From Scalesia atractyloides (Eukaryota; Streptophyta; Magnoliopsida; Asterales; Asteraceae): 64,000 bases of DNA. Shown in pieces: positions 46,965-56,196 of this stretch (position 1 is its first letter; each line of letters starts with the position of its first letter). The DNA lies in assembly GCA_947069175.1 (NCBI GenBank), contig CAMTDV010000007.1, positions 49,929,681-49,993,680 on the forward strand, read 5' to 3'. The notes under the pieces were generated by a model. It made no database searches. It was not told the DNA's origin and saw nothing but the letters and a program-made list of their open reading frames with translations. A program made the translations under genes and the position numbers.

Positions 46965-46999
46965 TTGACCGTTGACCGTTGACTTGTTGACCTGTTGAC
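46965..46999. promoter_or_regulatory. Cluster of five W-box cores (TTGAC)
   Basis: TTGAC occurs at 46965, 46972, 46979, 46987 and 46995, four of them as TTGACC. W-boxes are the binding sites of WRKY factors, which mediate stress and defence responses. Five cores in 35 bases is far above chance. Use in vivo is inference. Confidence 0.6.
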
Positions 47000-47022
47000 C
47001 GGTTCGGTCAGTGTGCATGTAT

Positions 47023-47097
47023 GCGCTGGGTGAGACTCGAACCCGAGACCTCCCGTACGCGTGCACGCAGCTCTACCAACTGAGCTACGTGTCTAAC
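47023..47097 (-). ncRNA. tRNA-like module 1 in solo LTR D
   Basis: The minus strand has a near-perfect A box (TAGCTCAGTTGGTAGAGC, 47070-47087) and a B box (GGTTCGAGTCTC, 47032-47043) at tRNA spacing. The acceptor and anticodon stems do not pair well. This looks like a tRNA-derived pol III promoter module, not a functional tRNA gene. Confidence 0.6.
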
Positions 47098-47195
47098 CCG
47101 AAATAATCTTGTTTTTAATTATATTTATATACTAATTCGATTTATTCAAAATTCATTTGTTTTTAAAAAGATTTTAAATCAACGAACCGGTGCTG

Positions 47196-47268
47196 TTAAC
47201 CAGACTCGAACGCGTGACGTGCGAGTTAGTGTTGAACACAGTCCACCGCTGGACTGTGTCTAACCTGG
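47196..47268 (-). ncRNA. tRNA-like module 2 in solo LTR D
   Basis: The minus strand has CAGTCCAGCGGTGGACTG, shaped like a D-arm (47239-47256), and GCGTTCGAGTCTGG, like a B box (47201-47214). It opens with GGTTAGACACA, as do modules 1 and 3. Confidence 0.5.
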
Positions 47269-47361
47269 TTAATATTTCGGTTTTTATTATACTTAACAAC
47301 TAACAAAGGTTAACCCGGTTCAGTTTTAATCAAAAAGGCATTTTATTACATAGAGAGTAAA

Positions 47362-47439
47362 GTTGGGACAGGATTCGAACTCGCGCCGTATGTGTATATG
47401 TTTGCACACAGTCCACCGCTGCACTGTGTGTCTAACCCG
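47362..47439 (-). ncRNA. tRNA-like module 3 in solo LTR D
   Basis: The minus strand has GGGTTAGACACACAG and GCGGTGGACTG (D-arm-like), and later GAGTTCGAATCCTG (B box, about 47371-47384). Same layout as module 2, more degenerate in the middle. Confidence 0.5.
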
Positions 47440-48282
47440 TTCATTATATCGATTTTTATTAGTCTTATATTATACTGCGTCTTCGTCTTCTTCGTTGGAT
47501 TTTACCGACAGCAGATTACACCATTGAATTTCGTTAATTCGATTGCTAAGCATTACACAGACTGATAAGAGATAGCAGGGATGATAATTAGAAGAAAACA
47601 TACCGGTGAACGATTGATTACAGAGTTCCGGCAAGGCGTCGGTCTCTGTTTTTAAGAACTTCAACTAAGCAAATCAATTAATCATTTTGATTAGCTAATC
47701 ATAAAATTGAAGTGCTAAACAAACGTTATCAGTGTGTTTGAAGGTCCTTACCGTTTCACAGACGAAGATAACGATTTCCAGAAATTTTCCGGCGAACTGG
47801 AATTATCTAATAACGGTGCCTGAATTCGATCTCAGGTGGAAGGTTTGAGTTAGAAATAGCTTAACAACTGTTAGACTACGATGGTATTGAAGAACTTACC
47901 GATTTGAGGACAAATACGGTTTTCCGGTGAACTTGCAGAATTTCCCGGCGAGTTGATTTAAGCTTTCAGATGGACCGAATGTGTCACGAAAGTGAAATGG
48001 AAAGTTTGTATGATGTTTCTGAGTCGCGAGAGGGGTCTTGATTGAAGTAATTCAGATTGTTGGATAGTTTCGATTATAAAACCCATCATCATCCGAATTC
48101 AAGTCAATTCAAGTCTGAATTGATTAGAATTTGTCGGTTCATCGGTTATAAACCTGAATGTGCGATTAATCAAACGATTAGACGGTTGAATTGCCGATTT
48201 CGGTTTCTCAGTTGGCGCAACCGGTTTAACTAGGTTTGTGTATAAAACTTATTTGTTTCCCTAAGTTGACAGAAAACAAACA

Positions 48283-48364
48283 AGTGGCGGAGTGGTGATG
48301 TGTGTGTGTGTTAAGTCTTTGAAGTTATAAACCGGCTGACCCGGGTTCGAGTCCCGGCAGCAAC
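48283..48364 (+). ncRNA. tRNA-like module 4 in solo LTR D
   Basis: The plus strand has GTGGCGGAGTGGTGATG, like an A box, and CCGGGTTCGAGTCCCGG (48342-48358), a perfect T-arm with five paired bases and a seven-base loop. Opposite strand to modules 1-3. A GT microsatellite occupies the anticodon-arm position. Confidence 0.5.
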
Positions 48365-48770
48365 ATTTCATTTTTATTTATTTTGTTTTCACTTTTTATC
48401 AAAAATAATTTTTATAGTTTAGTTTGTTTATTAATTATGTATCATTAAAAATCAAAATAACCATAAATACACAACGTGACATTTATAACTTGATATTCGA
48501 TTACAAAACTGAGCGGGTTTTGGAAACCCGTTTTTGACAAATGTTACATACGCCCGGATGGTCCTCCTCTCATTGGACCTTTTCCTCGTCCACTTTGTCC
48601 TCTCACACGTGGCGGCATTTTCCTGTTAAAATCAATTTAAAAACATACTAATAACTTAATAATGAATTGAGTAATCCTAGGTCAATGCCTAGACTCGGAA
48701 GTCTAAGGAATGTGCTAGTGTAAGTTTGAGACTAAACACAAAAGGCTAGTGTTTAATTCCCTTAAACGTT

Positions 48771-48784
48771 GGCTCTGATACCAA
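48771..48784 (-). other. Primer-binding site of element A
   Basis: On the minus strand TTGGTATCAGAGCC, the canonical plant Gypsy tRNA-Met site, three bases after the LTR end. Confidence 0.85.
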
Positions 48785-48787
48785 CCC

Positions 48788-51700
48788 TGTCACACCCCGG
48801 ATTTCCAACCCGAAATCCAAACACCGGTGGGCCCGGGTGGGGAGTATCATGACGTAAGTTGATAACATCATTGTCAATTAAACATAGCACAGCAGAAGTC
48901 TTGGAGTAAAATTAGTATTACAAACCGAAATATTCGAAATCTAAAATAATATACAGGCTCGTAATAGAAGATCCAACAGCGGATCGTAAAATGTACATAG
49001 AAAGAATACAAAACAGACTTTAGGTAGATCTAAGGATTTACAAGATCCTCTTATTCTCTACCGACCTGCTTCCGGCCTATTTCGTCTTATACCTGCAGAT
49101 TAGCCTTTGGAAGATACGTCAGCTTACGCTGGTAAATACACCAAACAGACTCATTTTGAAAACATTAAAAATGATTTTAAGTGCAAACGACACAAAATCT
49201 TTTATTAACTTAGGAAGGTTAACCTTGCAATGGACCATGCAATAATAATTTACCGTATCCCAAGCCTTTATAGGGAAAATAAGTGGAGACTATTTACCTG
49301 AGCTAGTCTTCTTCTTTTATTTTTAAATAACTCAGCCGTATACAAAAGTACCAAGTGCAGATAGCATTTACCGAGAAGGCTCTAGTCTGGATTTGGCATA
49401 AGCTAGCCAATTAAATACTAACGGTCTTATAAACCGAATAATGTACATGATCATTACGTATAACGCTTGATTAAACGGTAATCGGATAGAATGTAGTTTA
49501 AACCCGACAAGAACTTGACTTGTATAATATGGGTAAACTATAAACATTCTGGATTTTGAGACTAAATACAAGGTTAAACCCGTTATGGTTAAATTCCGTA
49601 AAATAGTTACATATACGTAACTGTGTACATAATAGCGATATCCGGTAACCAGATAAGTCATGGACAAGTTCTATATGCCATTATACTTTAAATAAGTTAA
49701 AATATTAGTAGGATATTCAACTTATATGCCCATTAAGGTTTTAAAACAAAACTATGCCTCATAAGGGCATTTTGGTAATTTCATACCATATAAAAAGAAC
49801 TTGAATATAATTTAATGTTATAATTATAACTATTCTGGAAAAATACTTTATTTATGACATAATATTAGTAGGATGTCAATTATATGTGTAAATTATCTTT
49901 TATGACCAAACTATGCACCGAAGGGCATTTTGGTCATTTTACACATAGTTTATAAATTATTTGAGATTCTGAGTTTATAACACTACCTACTGTAATTATG
50001 TTTGAAAGAAGTTTTGAAATCAACAGGTATCAAGTTTTGGTCAATAATATGGTTTAAAACCATACTATGCGCCGAAATGGCGCTTATGTCGTAAGATGAC
50101 GTTGTTAAGCGATGTTTAATGAAAACTGACCTTAGGGTCAGACTTAAAATGTTTAAAAAAATTAATATAAAATATCAATAGGTAAATGATTTACCTTGAA
50201 AAGATAGATTAAAATCATTTTATGAGTCACAAGGACTAAAACTGTCATTTATCGACATAGTTTAAGGACCTGCTTGGAAACTCAGTTTATAACTTGGTTT
50301 AACATCCCAAATAACCCTAATTATAATATTACATCAGTAGGAAACTCAATTTCAAGTTTATTATCATTAAAACCTTGTTTTGTTCAAAAAGGCATTTTGG
50401 TCAAAGATGGCATAATTATGGAACTTGCGCATAAACTTGGATTCTGATTATGATCATGTAATATAACCTCAGAGGGTTATGCTACATTATATTATGATCA
50501 TAATACAACTTTAGATCAGTAGGTAACTAATCTAAATTGGGTCAGAATCGAAAGTCAAAGCAGAAGTCAAACTTCTCGACTTTCGGTTGCGAACCGACCC
50601 TAGAACTGAAATTGACGAGCCGAACATGCTCTTACATGTTCTAATAATTATTACCAACTTGTTTAAGTGTCAAAACATGTTTCATAACATATATAAGATC
50701 AATTTACGATTTTTCCGAAAAATGGGTTGTTTGACTTTTTAATACATAACTTTGACCCGTCAATTGGTCTAGCAAACGTGATCTTCAGAAGGTGCCCTTT
50801 ATAGGGATTAACACCTACCTTATTATGATCACTTAGCGATGTTCATTTCGAACAATGGCTGGACCATAATGGTCTTAACCGAAAGTCAAAGCGTTTGCCG
50901 TAAAACGCTTGACTTTGGCTATAGAAGCCTATAAACGAAATGCAAGAGTAAGGAACACTTACAAGAGGTTCCTACAATGAAAGAGAACTAATTTGGATTC
51001 TCCTTTCAGCTAGGAACTTCCAGAGGAGGGAGAAGAGTTATGTTTAAGAAAGGTGAAAGTTGGAATGAACACTTGAATACCTATTTATAGTTAGAGAGCT
51101 CAAAGGAGGTGAAGCCAGGTGTTTAGGGGTGTAAGAAGAAGCTTACAAGTGTCCCAAATTGTGGCATAGCAGTTTAGAGAAGCCATTGTTTCAGATTAAA
51201 TGGTTTTGAAGTTTTGCTTGGAGACCAAATAAACTTTCTGCAGCAGAGCTTGTCTCGAGGGGTGCGTGAGACACAGGCCGGGTCTCGCAGCCCGCGACCG
51301 CCCCTGATTCAGTTTCAAAATTTGACACTTGGACCCCTAAACTATATAAAGCTTATAAAAACCATTTTAAACACCTTTTTGGCCCTTATAGTCCTCCGTA
51401 GCCAAAACTTGGCATACCCGGGATTATGCCCGGACATTGTCGAGCTCTCGGTTCGTTAAAAGGTCACTCAGAGGTATAAATTAACATGTTGACACTTTTA
51501 TTCCCTCCATTATCCAACTTTCACATATTTACAAAATTGAACCCTCTCGTCCAACAAATGTCACGTATGAGAGTTAGGGCTTCACAAAGGATCACTCAGA
51601 GGCTTATTGCAAGCATGTTGATTCCGATGTCACTCAGAGGCTGGGCATGTTGACATATCAGTCACTCAGAGGCTAATGATTTAAGCATGTTGACATATCA

Positions 51701-51861
51701 GTCACTCAGAGCTATTATTTATGCATGTTGACATCGGTTCGTCACTCAGAGGCTCAACTTGAGCATGTTGACGCCTTTCGTCCTTATTGGTCTTTAATAG
51801 ACTATATTAAAATACAACACGTGTCACTATACTATTAGAACGATTTTTACAGGGTGTTACA
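48788..51861 (-). repeat. 5' LTR of element A (3074 bp)
   Basis: Starts TGTCACACCCCGG and ends GGGTGTTACA. It is the near-identical partner of 34042-37131. The minisatellite at 51463-51770 has one unit fewer than the partner. Confidence 0.9.
51083..51089 (-). promoter_or_regulatory. TATA box in the 5' LTR of element A
   Basis: On the minus strand AACTATAAATAGG, about 775 bases from the LTR start. As the 5' LTR this is the likely core promoter of the element. Confidence 0.55.
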
Positions 51862-53564
51862 ACAGTTGCCAAGGCATACTAGTTCACGCACGTCCTCCCC
51901 GGTACGGTGTGAGGTTTATGAGACCTAATAGCGCTATCAGCTGATATCCTGTTCGCCAGCCCAGGTGATTAATCGGTATAGTAAGTGGGACTTCATGATA
52001 GAGTTGCGTTTAGTATGGTATGACATGAATTATAAAAAAGTATTTAGTAGTATTCCTCCCTGGAATACAAAGCAATCCGAAACTAGGGAAAATGTAGTAA
52101 GTTCTCAACCACTAGTATACATGCTTTAGTAAATGTGTGAACTCACCTTTGTGTTGCTCGACAGATAATTTACTTGTTTTAAAGTCGGTCAACCACGTCC
52201 TATTATGGACATCAATATTTATCAGATTCGTATACAACCAGGTCACGTATTTTCTTCAAGTATCTAACACGTTGTATGTAACTAATTCACGTATCACTGA
52301 AAACATGCGGGCCATTTACGAACAGTATATGTAGTCTAACATGGATAATATGGCACAGTGCGTGCCCAACGTGAGGAATGTTCGTGTGCCCAATTACTGT
52401 GTAAGGCGACCCACATGTTTGTATATTGTGCATTATTGTAGTTACTTTCAAAAGTGTGCGACTTCAAATATATCCAAACAGTAATCCTTCATGTCCCTAT
52501 GGTCAACTAAATCAAAACACAGATTCTACATCCTTTCCTATGAACCCTAATATCATTAGTTAGTATTTATAATTATATAAAAAAATCATTATCATAATCA
52601 TTCAACAAATCATGCCATACAACTTATCAAAACACTAACGTCATACCAACCCTACTTTTCTTATAAACCAATCTACATTTCTAGTAATCATCAAATAACC
52701 ACAAAAAGATCTAGGGTTCTATTTCACCACAAATCATCAAGAACCTCTTTTTGTACATAAAATCTATTCACCAATAACACAACATGCAAGTGATTCTAGC
52801 ATGACCCTAGATGTTTGCTTAATCCATTAAACATATCATTATCACGCACAAATCTTATTTATGAGCATGTTATCAAACCTTTATTATATTAACATCGAAC
52901 AAGAGTCATCTTTCATTCCTTATCAAACAACCCTAGCTCATCCACTTAAATCATTTTATTCAAGTTCATCCAACAAGTATAGACACCACCATTTATACAT
53001 TTCATCTAGTGAAAATCTAGTGAAGAAAACACAATTAATGAGCAATATAATTTTACTAACCTGGATGTAGAAGAGAGTGTTGTATAAATATAGAAGATCT
53101 TCAAATAAAAAGGAAAGCTTTAGGAAGAAAAGTTGTCTTAATCTTCAAAGAAAGGAAAGAATGTTTGCTGAAAAAGAGGGAATGTTGCAGAGAATGGAAA
53201 AGGTTGTCGTCAAATGACTGGAAAAGTTTCTAGGGTTTTGGCAACATGTGCATATATATACACCTCAAAAGATTCCGCACACACCCATGCTCTGGAGTGT
53301 GCAGTTCTACTAGGGTTAGATGTGGGTTGAGTTGGGCCTGAACTAATAGGTGTGTGACCAAGTGGGAGTAGAGGCGTGCGGCTATTAGGGGTGTGCGGTC
53401 AAAGGTGAGTGTGCACCTATAAGTGTGCGCACACATATTGTTTGCAAAAAGTATGGTTGTGACCACAATGAAGAATATTTAACAATGAAATTTTTTGATA
53501 AATGAAAGTGTGCGGCCAAAGCTATTGGATATAATATCCAAATATATCATTACATTTAATACTA

Positions 53565-53600
<36 letters not shown>

Positions 53601-53793
53601 CCATTTCAAAACTCACGTATAAATAATTCAAGATTCGCATTTGTTAATTTCACAAAATTACAACTAAGGTGGAGCGTGAAGAGGGAAAGTTCGAGTTGCA
53701 CATTATCCCAAGTTGAAAGAAATTGTGTCCCAAAATTTAGCCTGCAGTCACTTAATAAGCTAGTGTAGTGAAGCGTTTTCGCGGGGTGTCACA
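51862..53793 (-). repeat. 5' LTR of element B, part 2 (after element A)
   Basis: Resumes at ACAGTTGCCAAGGC and ends GGGGTGTCACA, followed by the target duplication AGTCA. 51891-52971 is absent from the left LTR. From 52972 (AACAAGTATAGACACCACC) the two LTRs match again. A (TA)n tract lies at 53567-53596. Confidence 0.87.
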
Positions 53794-54329
53794 AGTCAAG
53801 CTCGATGAGGTATACGGGCGCGCGTGTTTAATTCAGTTATACTTATTTAAATTTTATTTGTGAACCGACTCGACCCGACCGATTAACAATTATGCTTTGA
53901 CAACATTTTAGGGAAAGCGGCGTAAATTATACCTCTACCGAACGACTATGCGAAGTTTTGATGTTTTTATATATATAAATAAAATAATAAGATGCATATA
54001 TTAAACTTAAAAGTTTGGACATCATTATCTAAGAATCGGACATATAATATCTATTGTTTATGATGTTTGTTTTGAAAATATTGTGCTTTGAAAATTATCG
54101 ACAACTAGTGTTGTTGGGATTATCACAAAAATAGAGGAAACTCTGCCTGATTTTCGTTAAAATAATACATTTTATAGTCTTAAAACCAACGTAAACGTAT
54201 CGGAATCCAAATGAATTTTATAAAATTATATATAAAGGTATATTTATTTTGGACGATTTACACGACTTAATAAACGAAGCTTATAACGGTTTCAACAAAC
54301 ACTGTTTACAAGTCAACGAGAAACTCGAA

Positions 54330-54610
54330 GAATTTATATAAAATAAATATATTTATTTATATTTATTTCAACATTTAGGACTCGAAAAATTTTATAAAAT
54401 ATATATAATTATTTATATTCATTTTGAACGCCCAAAACTCGAAAGTCTTTTATAAAATAAATATAATTGTTTATATTTATTTTAAACGTCTAGTCTTGGA
54501 CGAGTTGGTAAAACGAATACAATTATCTACATTTATCTCCGATGTCTAAAACTTGAAGATTTTATAAAATAAATATAATTATTTATATTTATTTCCAACG
54601 TCTAAACGGT
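54330..54610. repeat. Minisatellite of about 60-70 bp, AT-rich
   Basis: About four to five units with TTTTATAAAATAAATATAAT, TATTTATATTTATTT and a short CG-containing word such as AACGTCTAAA. Confidence 0.7.
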
Positions 54611-54790
54611 AAACGGAATATTACCGTAGGATCTTTACATATATTATTAACAAAGTTATTTGGAAAACAAACCAATGAAGTCGATTCCGACAAGCGTATA
54701 ACTATATAATTATTTTGATAATTATCCACCAGAAGCGAGAGTATTATTTCGGCTACGCGACATTTATATACATATACATTTATGTTTACA

Positions 54791-54832
54791 TACACACACA
54801 CACACACATATATAATATATATATATATATAT
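54791..54832. repeat. (CA)n then (TA)n microsatellite
   Basis: About nine CA units followed by about fourteen TA units. Confidence 0.85.
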
Positions 54833-56196
54833 CTACATCTTACGAAATACTACGACTAGTCGTACCATTATCTATCTACATACATTCTATTCAAGACGAC
54901 TAACACAATTTTATAAATATATTTATATAAATATATATTCTAAACCTCTCGAAACTAAGAATTCCAAGATTTAGTATTTATCACTGACTATAAATGGGAT
55001 TAAACAAGGATATCATATTCGTTTCCATCAACTTAACATTTTCCATCGAATCATTCGGTTAGCGATTCGGTAGAGGTCGGTGACATGTAGTTTAGCTACT
55101 CTTTTAGTATATACTTATAAGTTTAATTACTTGATGGGAATGTTATAGATTGCATGCTAGCGAGTTTACGTTTTGAAAACGACATTTCGGAATCATATTA
55201 TCCTATCTTTGCACAAGGATATCAAGGTGAGTTTATAATCCCTACTTTTTACACTTTTACATTTTATTAAATGATTTGGGGGTGGAAAGCATGCAATTTT
55301 TGTAAAAGTTTACAATATTTCGATAAAAAAAATTCATATTTCTAAACCATTTTGCAAACGGATTTCAACTAACTCAAGTAGTTTATGAAAGGTTTATGTT
55401 AAACATAACGGTTTTACAAAACACACATAAATTTTCGAAACATGCATGAGTTTCATGACTAGTGATGGGATTGTCCTCTACAATGGGACTGGGTTGTCCT
55501 GCATAAAATAAGGGGACTGGTTGGCCCTGCTTCCAGACTCAAATGGGCTAGGACAATTCTCATTTGTGCGAGGCACAAAGACTCCGTGAGTTCATGTCCC
55601 CTTTTCATTTTAAACATTTTGAGTTTTACAACTATCGGCGGAAATACATGTACAATGTTATCATAAGCTATGGAATGAATCACATTAGATCAACTGTGAA
55701 CAGGGTGGTACTTAAGCACCATTAATCATGTTAGATCGAGGAACAAAAGGGGTAAATCTATCAGGTTTTGGCGAGCCCAACTCTTGGTTTTAAACCCACA
55801 CAGAAGAGTGCTTTTGTGTCCCAGTCGAGGGTAATTGACACAAAATCATCAAGAGTTGGATATGTCGACACACATATTAATGTTCTTGTAAAACAGTAAT
55901 GATCAACGATTTCATAGACACTTTTGCATACCGGTTTTTATACAATTATAACTCACATCTCAATGATTTAATTGATACAACTAAAACACAAGAACTCGCA
56001 AACTTTATGTTGATTGTTCGCATGTTTTTTCTCATGTTACATTTTCAAACTATGTCACGATTGGAATAGGAGAACCCACAGGGATTCAAGTACTTAGTGA
56101 GCGTTCACTTTCCAGAAATCTTTGCATTAAATACTTCCGTTGTGCAATGAAGATACCATTCAAATCACGTTTAACTCTGATTTTAACAGGTGTGAC

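Larger units (their letters stand above)
45897..48548 (-). mobile_element. Solo LTR D of a Gypsy-type element (2652 bp)
   Basis: Begins TGTCACACCCCGACCC and ends AATGTTACA on the plus strand, that is TGTAAC...GTGTGACA on the minus strand. It is flanked by the perfect 5-bp duplication TACGC (45892-45896 and 48549-48553). No internal region or second LTR is present. This is what recombination between two LTRs leaves behind. It interrupts the extra frame of element A. Confidence 0.88.
44903..48618 (-). pseudogene. Extra proline-rich frame upstream of gag in element A, split by solo LTR D
   Basis: The start is ATG 48616-48618 (MPPRVRGQSGRGKG, Arg/Gly-rich), shortly after the primer site. The frame is cut at 48553 by solo LTR D and resumes below 45896. 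The body is Ser/His/Pro-rich with MDEDSDPEMPPSGSNVHPIE, QYWNQFTFAHTPSHHSQPPP and PPRRKRGAR. One frame change lies near 45350-45600 and a TAG near 45062. The end (44903-45030) is a charged, probably coiled-coil segment (ETINDALEKMKEMQQHVEK), then FFKKLSKLVKGKKNE and stop. No known domain. Similar proteins accompany Gypsy elements in Asteraceae as far as I recall. The function is unknown. Confidence 0.65.
34042..51861 (-). mobile_element. Tekay-type Gypsy retrotransposon A, nested in B
   Basis: LTRs of about 3.1 kb (34042-37131 and 48788-51861) enclose gag-pol, a long tandem array, an extra upstream frame and a nested solo LTR. The primer site is at 48771-48784 and the purine tract at 37132-37144. 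LTR identity by eye is 96-97 percent, so it is younger than B. The target duplication is not clean: the left flank ends GACCC and the right flank begins ACAGT, against GACAGTT in the uninterrupted copy. Integrase carries a chromodomain tail. Catalytic residues of protease and RT are lost. Confidence 0.9.
27206..53793 (-). mobile_element. Tekay-type Gypsy retrotransposon B, interrupted by element A
   Basis: The left LTR (27206-28539) and right LTR (33532-34041 plus 51862-53793) enclose a gag-pol region with protease, RT, RNase H, integrase and a C-terminal chromodomain. Perfect 5-bp target duplications AGTCA lie at 27201-27205 and 53794-53798, so the two ends 26.6 kb apart belong to one insertion. 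The primer site is next to the right LTR and the coding order runs right to left. Element A (34042-51861) sits inside the right LTR. LTR identity by eye is about 90 percent. All coding parts are broken. Confidence 0.9.
53799..56196 (+). repeat. Gypsy LTR-like remnant, related to the LTR of element C
   Basis: 55590-56090 resembles 25930-26440 (shared GAGTTCATGTC, GGAAATACATGT, AAGAGTGCTTTTGTG), and both end in GTGTGACA. Around 54600-54660 a block with AATATTACCGT and TATTAACAAAGTTATTTGG resembles about 25228-25260. No second LTR, primer site or target duplication is found, so the borders are approximate. Confidence 0.45.

Noticed and set aside
47023..47097. Functional tRNA gene
   Set aside because: A and B boxes are good but the acceptor and anticodon stems do not pair; called a tRNA-like module instead.
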